From assembly GCF_963675165.1 (NCBI RefSeq), contig NC_087380.1, positions 4,083,803-4,147,802 of the forward strand: a DNA stretch of 64,000 nt, in the 5' to 3' direction. The DNA is from Halichondria panicea (lineage: Eukaryota > Porifera > Demospongiae > Suberitida > Halichondriidae). A model generated the notes under the pieces. That model was not told where the DNA came from, searched no databases, and was given only the letters and a program-made list of their open reading frames with translations. Below, piece by piece: positions 12,832 to 24,365 of this stretch. The position numbers and the translations under genes are program-made. The first letter of the stretch is position 1. Every line of letters begins with the position of its first letter.

Positions 12832-13991
12832 CTAAAGGCATGGTACCAGATCGGTGTAACCACGGTTCCCGGGGTGTGGTGAGGTACTAGAGTTGTAGAT
12901 GATCACTCCATTGGCTGGTACAGTGAGGTCAGGACAGGTGGCTGTGGAAACAGTACAATCTATCAACCATCAACACATAGTGGAACTCATCTTGACACTG
13001 TTCCACTCCAGGTCCCATCATTCTGACAAACTCTGAAACCCTCTCCAGTGACAGTGTAGCCATTTTCACAAGTATAGGTAGAAACGCTATCAACAGGTCT
13101 GCTGCCAGCAGGTCCATCAGTGTAGGTAATGCCTCCATTAAATATCGGTGGTAAATCAGAACAAGTTCCTGAAATAGTGAACATCACATTCAACACATAA
13201 ACTGCACAAATTCAGATCTACTTACCTTGACAAATTGGAGCTAACCCACTCCACATTCCATCACTCCTGGTGCTGCCTCCATTGAGAGTGTAGCCAGTGT
13301 CACAGGTGTAGGTGACCACAGTGTTCTCACCCAGCGTCATGTTAGAGTAGGAGACCACTCCATTGGTGGGGGGAGTGAGGGACAGACACGTCAGTGACAC
13401 CACTGTGTACAGATGATATTGGATAAGGTAATCATTGTGCAATCCACTCACCCAGATTAGCACAGAGGGTCATATCTCCTCCAGTAGTTGGTACAGTACA
13501 ACAGTAGGACCCGGTTGGAGTGAGGGGGTTGTTGGGAGATACTCTACGGTTTAGCACGATGACCTGGGTGGCATTCCTCACAATGTAGAACTGCTGTCCA
13601 GCACTCAATGCTGCAACATTGCCCACTACCTCACTCCCATCAGGATGCGTCCACTGTCCCAGTATTCCATTACCAAAGTTGTCGCCACCACTTTTACAGC
13701 AGGTAGTGAGGTCACTGTGACAAGTGAGAGATGGAAGACCACCCTGGGCCCCCTCTCCAATGGTAGTGATGAGGATCTCAGTATTGTTAGTGGTGATGCT
13801 AGGACCAGATCCCAGAGTCAGGTAGACTTGTTTAGTGATACAAGATAATAAATGTATATTGACTACAACCAAGTTCAAAGCTCATACCTAGATCTACTAG
13901 CAATCATTATCACAGGATTACCTTGCTGTCCCCAGCAGGTAGACACAACACACAGCAAAAGCAGCAGAAACTGAACACCTTGAGTCTTCAT
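12832..13991 (-). pseudogene. secreted sushi-domain protein gene, damaged 3' half
   Basis: Five exons read downward: 13991-13922 (start and signal peptide, QFLLLLLCVVSTCWG), 13826-13452, 13402-13226, 13168 to about 12978, and 12941-12832. Exon 2 is a Cys-rich module with SLTCHSDLTTCC, WTHPDGSEV, VLNRRVSP and PTGSYCCTVP, resembling Ig-like modules frequent in sponge proteins. Exons 3 to 5 are sushi/CCP domains. Exon 3 lacks the third cysteine (GGSTRSDGMWSG). In exon 4 the last cysteine position is TGA (WSGTVSR then stop) and no canonical donor follows, as if a few bases spanning the Cys codon and donor were lost. Exon 5 starts CPDLTVPANGVIIY and stops after about 37 codons without the remaining cysteines. 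The first two exons look intact. The protein was probably secreted, with an unknown partner. Confidence 0.7.
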
Positions 13992-14388
13992 TGCATGCAT
14001 CTCTCCACTACTCTAGACACAGTTGTCTGTTTGGAAGTTGTTTCATTAATGATCTTTACCCACCAACAGATTCCCTAAGTATGCTGTCATTACCACAGCA
14101 TCAAGATCATGTGAGAGATGAGGTCGAGAACACACAGAAATGAAGTCAGCTGTAATTAGTGGTCATGGTATGGTAATGATTAATTTAATTTGTGGTATCA
14201 TTTCTCATGCATGCAATATGTTCAACTTGACTTGTGTTGATGAATTTATCAACATCACTTTTACACCGTTTTGCATGTAGCAGAAAATAAATAATGTGCT
14301 CAAAAACAATTAAAAAGGTTAAAACGTCTCTAACTATTAAACTAACTAAAAGTGCACACAGCAGCATAATTATGCTATAATTCCACTA

Positions 14389-16693
14389 CTAACCGAGTAC
14401 AAGCATGGCTACACTGATAATAGCCACCAGATAGCTGGCTACCATTCCTTGTGCAGCATTGGACGGATCAAAGGCAAGCTTCTCATAAAACAGCGACTGG
14501 GAGATCCTAAAATCACCGCACTTGTTGATATCATCAGGGGGTGGATTGTGACGGCTCTCCACTTCATTGATCATCACAGACATGCCCTCGAGGAGATCGG
14601 GGACAATATGGCAATGTAGGAACCAAAGACCGGGATTATCGGAACGGAACTGAAGCACAACGTAACCTCCACCGGGAACAATCACAGTATCCTTACGAAG
14701 TGTTTTATTGGATATCTCGAAAGATGGTTTCATGCCCACAGCCCAGGATGGGTTGCTGCACAACCTCATCACACACGATGTCTTCTCTAGGGCCTTCTAG
14801 AAACCCAGTATTATTATTGTAAGGTCCGTATCCAACATCAACCACGTGGAATTGATGGCCATGCAAATGGAAGGGATGACTGGAAGCTTCACCTTCACGC
14901 ACGTCTTCACCAATAGCACTGAGAACAATACGTATTGTCTTGTTGAATGAAGTGATTTCCCTCATGTGTGTACAGCTGCATGGTTGCTCATTAGGGCATG
15001 GTGTCTGGAGGTTACAGAATTGTCCTGGTAAGAGGTCATCCTTCTGTGTTAGTGGAGGGGCCGGAGGTAGCCTCATGTTACGGCCATTTAGAGAGTCATG
15101 ATCGGAGCCAATATTGAAGAAGATCTCGCAATCTTGACAATCAGGGTCTAGTTCGGCCTCAGGCATTTGCTCGCTCGGTGTTGCTTCCAATCTCTTCAGT
15201 TGGTGGGCATTGATGCAGCTAGTGTTGTACGAGGAATGGAAGCTCAGGAATGGTCAATTTACAGCCACACATCCACTGATATCGGCACACGTTGAAGTGT
15301 TGAACGGAATAGAGTTTTGTATGATCATCTCGTAGTCAGTAGATCGAGGTAATTGCTCCGGGCTCTGTCTGTAATGGAGTATGCCCTTGGCTAGATTACC
15401 AGCTGGAGTGTAGGGTGGACCAGGGGAGTCCAGATCAACCTCCAGTGTCTCTGCACGTATCCAGTAATCACTGACATCATCTCGTGGTTTCTGTCCTTTC
15501 ACAATAAAGTCGTATCTTTCTCCGGTGTGTATAATGAGGAACTGTGTCTCCACTGGCTCTATGAGGCTACCATCCGTACTAATCACAGTCAAATTATGCT
15601 CATCAATGGAAAACTTGAGAGCATACAAACTCTGAGCTCCCACTAGTCGAAAACGATACAATCCACCGTCGTTGCGAATATTGAATATCTCCAATCGTGT
15701 TTTGTTGTACGGTACATCATTGTGTCGTCCTTTACCGTTGATAAGTCCGGACCAAAATGGTATATCGCTGACCTCCAAACCGTCTGGCCCAGAGGAAGCC
15801 TCGTAGGCTGTGTAGGGGGTCCCTGTTTGCTCGCTGGGGGGTAGGGGGATGTCCCCGAATGGCTTGTCAGGGAAGAACTCTAGTCCTCCTGTGAATAGGT
15901 CGAGTGTAGTTCCCTCCGCCCACGCGTGCAGTTGGATAGTCTGAGTGCTAGGGTCGTCAATAACAGGGGCACCCAAAGCTCCCTCAAGCAATAGACGCCT
16001 TTCTACGGACTCTCGAATAATTAGACCACCAAACAAACCGTCGGCTTGTTGCTCCACTCTGTGGGAATGGTACCAGAACATTCCAGTCGGCGCGGCTTCA
16101 AAGTAATATCGAAATGTTTCATAGGGGCATTGAGTAACCAAGACAACGCCGTCCATCCACGGGGTGTTCCTCATATCCATACCATGCCAATGGATTCAAG
16201 TGCTCTCTGTGATCAGTCTATTGTTAACACTGACAATCACCTTCTGTCCCTCGTACACTATAATAGTAGGGCCTGAGGCTATCCCATTGATGGCAATGAA
16301 TGGTCGATAAGTACGACCATCAGCTGTGAATGGAACAGTGCATTTAACAGAGCCAAAATCTTTGTTCAATGTTACACAAACGTGGTCAGGATCAGTGTTT
16401 AATGGTTTCAAATGTCCAGAGGCGTTGAAATAATACGAATTCCCCTCTTCTTCACGGAACTTGAATGCTTCTCTCTGCTCTATTGGGTTGGAGTAGACTG
16501 GGTTGCCCTCCTCCACTGTGTAGCTGGTGAAGGTTTGCAGCTCTTCTATAACTAGCGTGAAGTCACATTCATCCGCCTCTTCTCGACACTCACACACACG
16601 ACGTTGGACATCGCATTGGACATAGTCACGGTCAATGGTTTGGGCGTACGTTGTTGTCAAGGTAACAGCGGCCAGTAGTGTATCATCTCCCAT
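14389..16693 (-). pseudogene. multicopper oxidase (laccase/ferroxidase-like), single exon with three lesions
   Basis: Multicopper oxidases oxidise phenols or metal ions and reduce O2 to water at a T1 site plus a trinuclear copper cluster. Read downward, all four copper motifs are recognisable: IHWHG (about 16190), WYHSH (about 16070), SHPFHLHGHQFHVV (about 14870) and WFLHCHI (about 14610). The extreme C terminus is hydrophobic ([14 protein letters not shown]), suggesting a membrane or GPI anchor. The N terminus starts at 16693 with a short hydrophobic stretch. Lesions: an in-frame TGA at 16196-16198 just before IHWHG, an in-frame TGA at 15254-15256 where the family usually has the Cys of NCPF, and a frameshift near 14765-14775 between DIVCDE and LCSNPSW. 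In addition HCHIVPD has Asp where the T1 histidine is expected (HCHxxxH). Either a recent pseudogene or a sequence with errors; the lost His argues for real decay. Confidence 0.85.
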
Positions 16694-16697
16694 ACAG

Positions 16698-17251
16698 TTA
16701 ACTGCCCTGACTTACCCTCACTGACCAATGGGATGATTATGTACAGTGTTGAATCCACTAACAGCAGACCATTCGGATCTAGTGCTGTACACTCCTGCAA
16801 CCCTGGCTACACTCTCACTGGAGGTACTCTCATTGCAGGTACCACCAGGTTCTGTGAGACAGGAGGAATCTGGGGTGGGTCAGCTCCAACTTGTGTAGGT
16901 TAGCTCTGTAACTCTTGTATAGTTTGTGTTCGTGAGTATACACATGTAAACCCAAGGATAATTTCTGGTTGTGAAGTAAACGTAATTATGTTGAGGATCT
17001 CACACCCCACACAGTGAACACAGGACCCACTGATCCCCCAACCACAAATTCTCCACCCACCACCTGCCCTGACTTGCTCCCAGTACTGAATAACGGGATT
17101 ATCATGTACAGTGCTGGATCCCCTGACAGCAGACCTTTCGGCTCTACTGCTATGCACTCCTGCAACACTGGCTACACTCTCAATGGAGGTACTGCTACCA
17201 GGACCTGTGTGACTGAAAGGAGATGGAGTGGGTCAGCTCCAACTTGTCAGC
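16698..17251 (+). pseudogene. two orphan sushi/CCP exons
   Basis: Exon 16698-16898 (acceptor CCCATACAG, donor GTTAGC) encodes one complete sushi domain: NCPDLPSLTNG, SAVHSCNPGYTLTGG, TRFCETGGIW, SAPTC. Exon 17015-17251 encodes a Thr/Pro linker and a second sushi domain (TTCPDLLPVLNNGIIMY, MHSCNTGYTLNGG, TRTCVTERRWSGSAPTC). The phases match (phase 1 at 16898, 17015 and 17251). All eight cysteines are present, so the domains are not decayed, but no further exon is seen on either side. The first exon begins only five bases beyond the oxidase start codon on the other strand. It looks like a fragment of a longer gene cut by rearrangement, related to the opposite-strand sushi gene at 12.8-14.0 kb. 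Confidence 0.75.
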
Positions 17252-17384
17252 GTAAGTGAAACTATCTCATAACTGACATAACCTTTTCGTTCAAAACTTG
17301 ACATATGTTTTTGTTGTCAATAAAAAAAATTATATACCCTAATTAGGGTTTCCATAGCGCCATCCTATAACACCCACACACAAA

Positions 17385-17622
17385 TACCGTATAGCGCGAA
17401 ATTTTCGAGGGGCTTAATTTTCGCGGATTTCGTGGGTTGGAATTCTACACGAAAATTAAGTCCACGAAAAGTGTTCGTTAATAAGAATTACCTGCTATCA
17501 TGCAAATATTTAAAGGCGTGGCTTCCGGTAAGCAGTCATTCCGCGAACATTGTGCAACGAAATGGCTTTTAGAGGCCAATCCACGAAATGTAAGTGCCTC
17601 GAAAATTTCGCGCTATACGGTA
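17385..17622. mobile_element. 238-bp MITE with perfect 26-bp TIRs
   Basis: TACCGTATAGCGCGAAATTT at 17385 continues as a 26-base end that recurs exactly in reverse complement at 17597-17622. The interior has further inverted blocks rich in TTCGCG and CGAAAATTAAG. TA dinucleotides bound the element. No coding capacity. Confidence 0.85.
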
Positions 17623-18651
17623 ATTGTTTTTCATCTTTTCGCTATCTAGTCCCACGTAGATGGTCCAATACCAACCAAATTTGGTACACAAGACAACTAT
17701 GTACAGTACTAAATCCAAATGAATTCCTTTTTTAGATACATACCCTTTCCCGGCTTTGGACGACATATGTCGTCCTTGCTACCGATATTTTTCAAAATTT
17801 CGTTGTGCGGGCTGTGTTGAGCTATGCGCACGCTGTAGGTACCAGCACATGCGCATTGAGCTGCTCTTTCACATGGTATTTTTAATATCTTGCCTCGAGG
17901 TACCCTTTGTGCAGTACTGCCGAAAGAAAAGTGACCGTTTGATGATGACTTTAAGATCTTTGTAGTACAACCTCATTGAGGTTTTAGAGCTGCTAGACAG
18001 TGAGAATGTCGATGTTTATGGCCTTGGACAGTGACTGGGATCATAGCTAGCTAAGAAGCTATCTCAAGCTAGAGAATAAAGAGCCTGAGGAGCCTGAAGG
18101 TGTCGGACCAAGTTTATGGATCTGGTAAGTCTACAGTAGCATCTGTTAAAAAGTTTTGGCAGATCCTGATCGAACCATGTCACCGTGAGAACATTGAGAA
18201 CACTTACTTAGTGTCTATAGTCACTTTGTGCTTTCATACAATATTGTTTGTGTACATAATTGTGAATGTTTGTAAACAATCGCTAATTAGTTGGGGGTGG
18301 TCAGTTGCTAGGTAACGATGATGATGTCATGGTACCCCCGGTGTCTGGGCTACCTGTAGGAAATAGTTACGAGTCATTTCAATGTATGGTTCATGAGATG
18401 GATTTTTAAAGCAAAATGTGTATTTATTCTGTATTTTCTTGTTTTAATGAAAGGGTTAAAGGTTGATAATCACATTTTTTTGTCATTTCAGTCGATTTGC
18501 AAAAAATCTATCTTTATGAAAACTACGCAAACTACGCAAGCAATTGAAATCAAACCTGGCCTAAACTAACTGTGATAATAAATATGTTAAAATAAAATGA
18601 ATCCCTTTTTGAGAAAGAGCGATTGCATTTAAAAATAAGGCTACTCAAAAG

Positions 18652-20406
18652 TCAGTCATTCTCACCCACACGCCTATGAGATTTATATTCTTTCCCAAAC
18701 TTTTTGACTTCACTCTCCATCTCTCTTCCTGGTAAGCTGCCTTTTAAATAAGAAAACATGTAGTTTCTGGACCTCTGAATATAGTTTTTGATAGTTTCCT
18801 TTGGAATTAAATCGAGAGCTTTCGGAAAAGTTGAGCGGAGCGAATCAAACCTGTAATCACAATAAGCTCTTGTGTATCGCTTGGCGTGTCCCCATACACG
18901 CTCAATACCGTTGAGCTCGCAGTGGAACTTTGGAACAAACAACACAGTGTGCCCTTTGGCCTCCAGCTTTTGGTGCAAGGCACTTTTCTCATTTTTGAAA
19001 TCATCGTGACAGCTGAGGATAATTTTCATATCCTCCAATTTTAGGGTAGCTGTGTTTATGCCCCTTTCCTCCAGTATCATCGCTGCCCCTTTAGGTGTGC
19101 CATCGTCCATAACCATCTTTTGTGGTCTACCAGCCCAAGTGGTGTCTCTCATAGCTGGTTGTTTACCGCCTGGCTTCCTGCTCAATCGTGAAACCACCAA
19201 TGCATCATGAGCGTATGCTGTGTGCCCACACGAGTGGTCAGTGGTCAAATACCCAAACATGCTTGTAGACACGAGGTGGGTACTTGGCTTCGGCTATCTT
19301 GAAGGCTTTATCAATCTGAACCATAAATAAATCATTGTTCCAATAGCTCTCTTTGGCTTTACCATATTCAAAAAAAACACTCTCGCAGACTTTTCAATGG
19401 TGGGTTCAACTTCAAACCAGTTTTGAAACATAGAGTCCGACAACGCACAGTAGCCATCCCTCTCCTCGTTAAAATCAGACACCATCAACCCTGACCCTCT
19501 TGCCTTTGGTTTGATGACCTGCATAGTGTCATCCTTCCACATAGACACCTGGTCATCATTAGCATTAAACGTGTTCATCATGAAACCAAAAAATGGTGTT
19601 TTCCCAGTTCTGGTCAAGAGTCACGTCTTTTAGCAGGTCAGCTGCCTCTTGGTTCGGAGCATTGGAGGCATGAAGAAATCCAAGGGCACTCATTTGTTTC
19701 AGAAATTTTTGTAGATATTTAACTACGTCTGCTCGCTCATGCCCATCGTAATAAATGCCTTTAGTTATCCTCCTCACTTTGAAGCCCATATCGTGCAACC
19801 AATTTCTTGCTACTTCTACACTCTTTGTGGGGCTCCTGCCTCAAGAGTTGAGTTTGGTAAAAGCTCATCATTGACCCATGAGCAAAATGATCTTGCTGTT
19901 AAGTTAGGAGCTCCTTTTGGAAATGCATTCTCTCGAGTACAGAGTGGCCTCCTCTGTTAGTTGCTCGTTTTTGGCAATTGCGTTTGTATGATTGTATTTC
20001 CCCCTAATAAACTTTGGCAACTCTTCTTCATTCTTCAGAAATTCAACTCTCCATTTCTGGATTGTCTTGGCGTTCCTTTTTAGATGGGAAGCAATAATCT
20101 TGGAAGCTGGCCCAGTAAGAAGCTAAAAGTCCTGATTTAAGATGTGGAAGAGAAGGAGACTGAGCGAATAAAGATCTTCTCTGGGTAGAGAGCTAACCCA
20201 ATCGGCAACAAACTCTCCAGTAGAGCATCAGGATCATTTTTCAGTGCCTCATCGGGATCAAAATCTGAGTCAGAGTCTGAGGTAGCACTGGAAGTTGATG
20301 GCTGGCCCATGAGAGATTGATCGGAGAGATGAGATGAAGAAGTATCAGTGTTGATAGCGATACTTGATACAGCAGCCTGCTGAGCAGGCCTTTGCCAGTG
20401 TTTCAC
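18652..20406 (-). pseudogene. DDE-superfamily transposase, decayed
   Basis: Reading downward: an acidic Ser-rich N terminus (20406-20137), a helix-turn-helix-like stretch (about 20100-19980), then GFKVRRITKGIYYDGHERAD (about 19790), KPKARGSGLMVSDF (about 19500), RKPGGKQPAMRDTTWAG (about 19160) and FVPKFHCELNGIERVWGHAK (about 18930). This order matches a DDE transposase family common in invertebrate genomes, with the final Glu in NGIERVWG. Integrity is lost: at least three frames are needed, with shifts near 19580-19610 and between 19270 and 19390. No terminal repeats could be assigned. Confidence 0.7.
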
Positions 20407-20854
20407 TCTTGAAGTTTTGAGATGAGCTCTTTGTTTCTTCAGTTTTTAGGCATATTGAGCAGCAGAAAGCAAAGGAGCAACAGATATGTACAGATGAATG
20501 CATGCAACAGCACCTTTGCAAAACTCACTTATTAATTATGCGTGGGCGGAAACAAGGATGTAATGATATTTTAGGCCAATCAGTTTGCATGTTTAGCTCA
20601 GCTGACCCTAGCAATAGTACATGCTCAGAATTGCTTGCAAATTGTCTCTAATTTTAGGCAACAGAGTAATATTTCTTTGTTGCTCTATCTCAAAGCAGAG
20701 GAGGGAGGACACGATTAACCTTAGCTCTAATTAGCTAATTATCGCGACCACATTCTTTAAACGATTCATCTTTTCTTTCTTTATAACCTCTACATATTGG
20801 ACACAAGAGCTAGAGCCTTTTCTCCTACTGGAGGTACCCCTATGGCCAAGTTAT

Positions 20855-21065
20855 CAGGACCTGAAGGTAATAGGACCTATAAGAAGCACTTCAAGTACTC
20901 CTATCTCTAAGATCCCTGTGAGAAGCATCCCAGGCACTCTGATCTTGTCTCTGTGAGAAGCACTCTTGATCCTGGAGACAGGATCCCTATGAGGAGCACC
21001 CCAAGCACTCTTGTCTCCAAGATCCCTGTGAGAAGCACCCCAGGCACTCCTGTCTCTGTGATAAA
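20855..21065. repeat. minisatellite inside the foldback element
   Basis: Four to five degenerate units of about 40-45 bases around AAGATCCCTGTGAGAAGCAC and CCAGGCACTCCTGTCTC. Confidence 0.8.
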
Positions 21066-21280
21066 GCTGCAACATGGAATTATTTAGTTCAGAGTGTCTC
21101 CAACATGAAGAACATCAATGACACTAACAGTCTCAGCTTCTAGCACCCCTTTATGTGTATGGTTTGCTCTGTGTCTGCAAGAATTGCCTGTCACTCATAC
21201 TACAGTACTGTTCTGTATGTCCCAATATGTAGAGGTTATAAAGAAAGAAAAGATGAATTGTTCAAAGAATGTAATTAAAA

Positions 21281-21967
21281 CAGGGGCGTAGCTTAATGGT
21301 TTCCTAGTTGCCCAGAAACCCCCTTGCTTGCTGAAAAATGGGTGGGGCTGATCATGTGCTGAAGACGACGAGTAGACCACGAGTAGATTAATATCTAGTC
21401 TGTATTTATTGTGCCTATTAGTTACCTTTTGCAATCCAAAATAAGAGACCAAGATCAGCCCAGTTCCTCTACTACTGCTCAGAGTCAGACTCCAGACTGT
21501 ATTTTACAGTGTATACTGCTAATGGCTGGAGACTAGCAAGAGTATGGATTGATATCTAGCCTGGATTTATTTCAATGCCTATTATTAATACTAGTTTAGC
21601 TTCTGCAATCCAAGATAAGAGACCTGATTGTCAGCCCAGTTCCTCTACTGCATGCTCAGACTCCAGACTGCACATGTATATGCAGTCTCACCACAATCTG
21701 ATTGTCAGCCACAAACCACAGAGCTCATGCCCACTATCAATACATCCGGTGCCGTATATGACACCTGACCCTCAATGCCAATGGTACTGATCCTGGTAGT
21801 ACATTTGTACTTACAACTATAAAATTTAGGAGATGAGGCCGAGGAGAACTGAAGCTATGGTGTAACCGGCATAATTAAGGGGCGTGGGACCGGAAGTGGG
21901 CGTGGCCTCAATTTTTCGGCGCTATTCCTTCAGAAACCCCTTTAGTAAATGTCTAACTACGCCCCTG
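21281..21967. mobile_element. nested hAT-like non-autonomous element
   Basis: Ends CAGGGGCGTAG and CTACGCCCCTG form an 11-base TIR of the CAGGGGCG type common in hAT elements. The flanks share TAAAA (21276-21280, 21968-21972); five bases rather than the usual eight. It interrupts the right arm of the foldback element, so it is younger. The interior holds a duplicated block (CCAGACTG, TCAGCCCAGTTCCTCTACT). Confidence 0.65.
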
Positions 21968-22178
21968 TAAAAGGTCGCGATAATTAGCTAATTAGAGCTA
22001 AGGTTAATCGTGTCCTCCCTCCTCTGATCTCAAAGGATATGTAAGGTAAAAAAAAAACCACCTTGTTGCACTGTATAGAGTGATCATAGTATTACACCAC
22101 AGCTAACAACTTAACCACAATAACTATGCATACATGCATGGTCAGCAATATTAGTATGGTATTTCTTATAGCACTCAG

Positions 22179-23410
22179 ATGCCTAGTGGGAACCTATCAA
22201 GAAGAGTTGTCCACTGGAGAGAGTGCTTGTGTGCCTTGTCCTGGAAACAGTGTCAGCATTGTTGAAGATAGTGTGGAGTGTACCTGTTTTCGTGGCTACT
22301 ACAGGACAGCATTGGAGGGACCAAATATTCCATGTTCAAGTAAGATTCTGTATAATAACTGTTGTTTGGAAGTACATACATGCAAGTGGTGTTCAACACA
22401 CTGTATTACGATTTATGAAATATTTACCAACATGACAATCTTGTTCATTGATGCCGTATAGTTCCTCCGAACAACTGTAAGAGTTTGCAAGTAGTTGCTG
22501 GGAGGACTCGAGGTAACACAATCACTGTGCGTTGGGAGAGGCCAGAGATTACTGGGAGAGACGACTTGTACTACAACATATTCTACTCTGAGGACAACCA
22601 GACCTTCACTCAACACAACAGTAGGCCGTATGTCAAACAAGACTCCCTGGTGGACTATTCAGTGTCTGGTCTGCAGCCACTCACCAGCTACACCATCCGA
22701 GTGATCCCTGAGAATGGAGTGAGCAATCAGGAGGAGGGAGGGCAGAGCAGGAGCTGTGAGGTCTTTGCCATGACTGGAGATATAAGTGAGTGGACACTTG
22801 GACTGATTGTTACCATTCTTGCATTTTATTGATCTCGAGGAACAAAATTGTAGAGCTATTCCCTTTGCAATTGAATTGCCCATAAATAAAATTAAGAGGG
22901 TTTTCTATGAATTGAATTTTACCACGTTTCTAGCTGTGCGTGCGCTCTCTGTGTGGCCATAGTGCAGAGCACCATTTATGACGTTGCATGCATTCAGTAA
23001 AGCGTCAATAGTATAAATAGTTAAAAATTGGAGACTTCTTTTCAGTTGGCTGAAATTCTTTAATTAAGTTTACCTCCCTGCCTCAGGGTCTAATGCCCCC
23101 TCCCTGGTGATCGGTTTCTGCACTGTTGTGGTTTGGACCACGCCCATAAGATCGTATGGGAGGATCACTGGCTATGACGTCAGGTTCATTCCTCAAGGGT
23201 CTGGTTCAGATCTGATGGTGTCTAAAGGAAGAAGAGAACTTTTCCACGCAGTTGGAGATACTGGGTTAGTCACCACTGACAACGTCATGGTACAGGTATA
23301 TATAAGACTCTAAATCAGTCTGTAGATTTATAAGTGATGCAATACTAATGTTCAGGTGAGAGCAAAAACGTCAGCTGCAGAGGGGAGGTGGAGTGAGCTG
23401 GTGCCACTGG
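22179..23410 (+). CDS. receptor-like fragment: ephrin-receptor-like Cys motif and two FN3 domains
   Basis: Four exons with matching phases: 22179-22339, 22462-22785, 23087-23295 and 23356-23410. Exon 1 has CVPCPGNSVSIVEDSVECTC and GYYRTA, the pattern of the Cys-rich ephrin-receptor-like module. Exon 2 encodes an FN3 domain (TVRWERPEITGRDDLYYNIF, LQPLTSYTIRVIPENGVS). Exons 3 and 4 encode a second FN3 (WTTPIRSYGRITGYDVRFIP, MVQVRAKTSAAEGRWSELVP). That order occurs in Eph receptors and in sponge receptor tyrosine kinases. The last exon ends phase 1 (LVPLG, donor GTGAGT), but no membrane or kinase exon follows before 24 kb. The 5' end is ambiguous: the exon may start at an acceptor at 22177-22178, or at an ATG at 22126 giving a signal-like leader (MVFLIALRC). 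It begins about 100 bases after the foldback element. Confidence 0.7.
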
Positions 23411-24240
23411 GTGAGTTTATATTGCGGAAATTTAATGTCACACAATCACATAATTATGTATGACATTGCCACAGGTTGCAGGAATGCTGATGGTTTCACT
23501 GGCCCTCTATGAATGAATCAGACTTCCGATTAATAACAATCTAAGTAAATTTCTCAATTTATACTTTACTTCTTGTGAAGAGCTGGTATTCCTCATGTTA
23601 TAAATGACAGATACATTTACAGCTCAATTTACAAGTATATACTAGACTAAGTACGTAATATTGGATTTGTACCCAGAACAAGGCTGGTTAGGAAAGAAGA
23701 ATTCTGTGTTCCCGAGGGCTACCAGCTTTCAGCCTGATGTACGTGCAGCTTGTGCACCCACTGACTGCATGCTGGCACATAATAATGTGGTGTGATATAT
23801 ATTAGTGTGAATTAAAAATGTCGGCACAGTCTAGTTACATGTCACTGTATAAAATCATAGATAGTAGAGGAAGGGGATTGGAAACACAGGCAATTAGCAC
23901 TATTTCACACCGACCGTCCTAGCCTCGATCCAATGCAGCCCCTCTCACTAGACAAGGGGTCGGACACTTTGGATTGTGCATGGTGTAGACTACAAGATCT
24001 AAGATTTAGCGGGATTTAGCAAGAAGATTTACAGATTTGCCCAGATTTACCTAGATTTTGGAGATTTAGCAAGATTTGCAGAGATTTACTCGAGATTTAG
24101 TGCTGTAAATCTAGCTAACTTGTAGTATAGTCTATATACAAGGTTTACATAGCAAGTATAATAGACAACATACAGTCAAGCATAATCACTATAACATTAT
24201 TTTCACAAAAAACAGATACATCTATAGCTATAATAATTAT
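23411..24240. other. no recognisable exon
   Basis: AT-rich sequence downstream of the FN3 exons. A local GATTTA-rich stretch lies at about 24000-24115. The expected 3' exons of the receptor-like gene are not visible. Confidence 0.5.
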
Positions 24241-24365
24241 TATACATACTTCAGTGCACGATGCATCGTTTGCAATACCACAACTCGGGAATTTTAGTGT
24301 TCACTTCAAGGCATTTTCTGTGAAACCAACCCCCAAGTGGGCAACTTGTCCCATATCACAAGCTA

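Larger units (their letters stand above)
20696..22026. mobile_element. foldback (Mutator-like) element with 9-bp target duplication
   Basis: The ends are long inverted repeats: CAGAGGAGGGAGGACACGAT at 20696, and its complement ending CCTCCTCTG at 22026. Arms of about 105 bases extend to CTACATATTGG near 20800 and resume at 21221. Both sides carry the perfect duplication ATCTCAAAG (20687-20695 and 22027-22035). Nine-base duplications and long TIRs are typical of Mutator-like elements. The loop holds a minisatellite (20855-21065), and the right arm is split by a second element (21281-21967). No transposase, so non-autonomous. Confidence 0.85.

Noticed and set aside
14389-16693. Selenocysteine or TGA read as Cys in the oxidase and sushi gene
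   Set aside because: Tempting because TGA falls at expected Cys sites, but there is also a frameshift and a lost copper ligand, one TGA precedes IHWHG where Cys is not standard, and no SECIS element was recognised.
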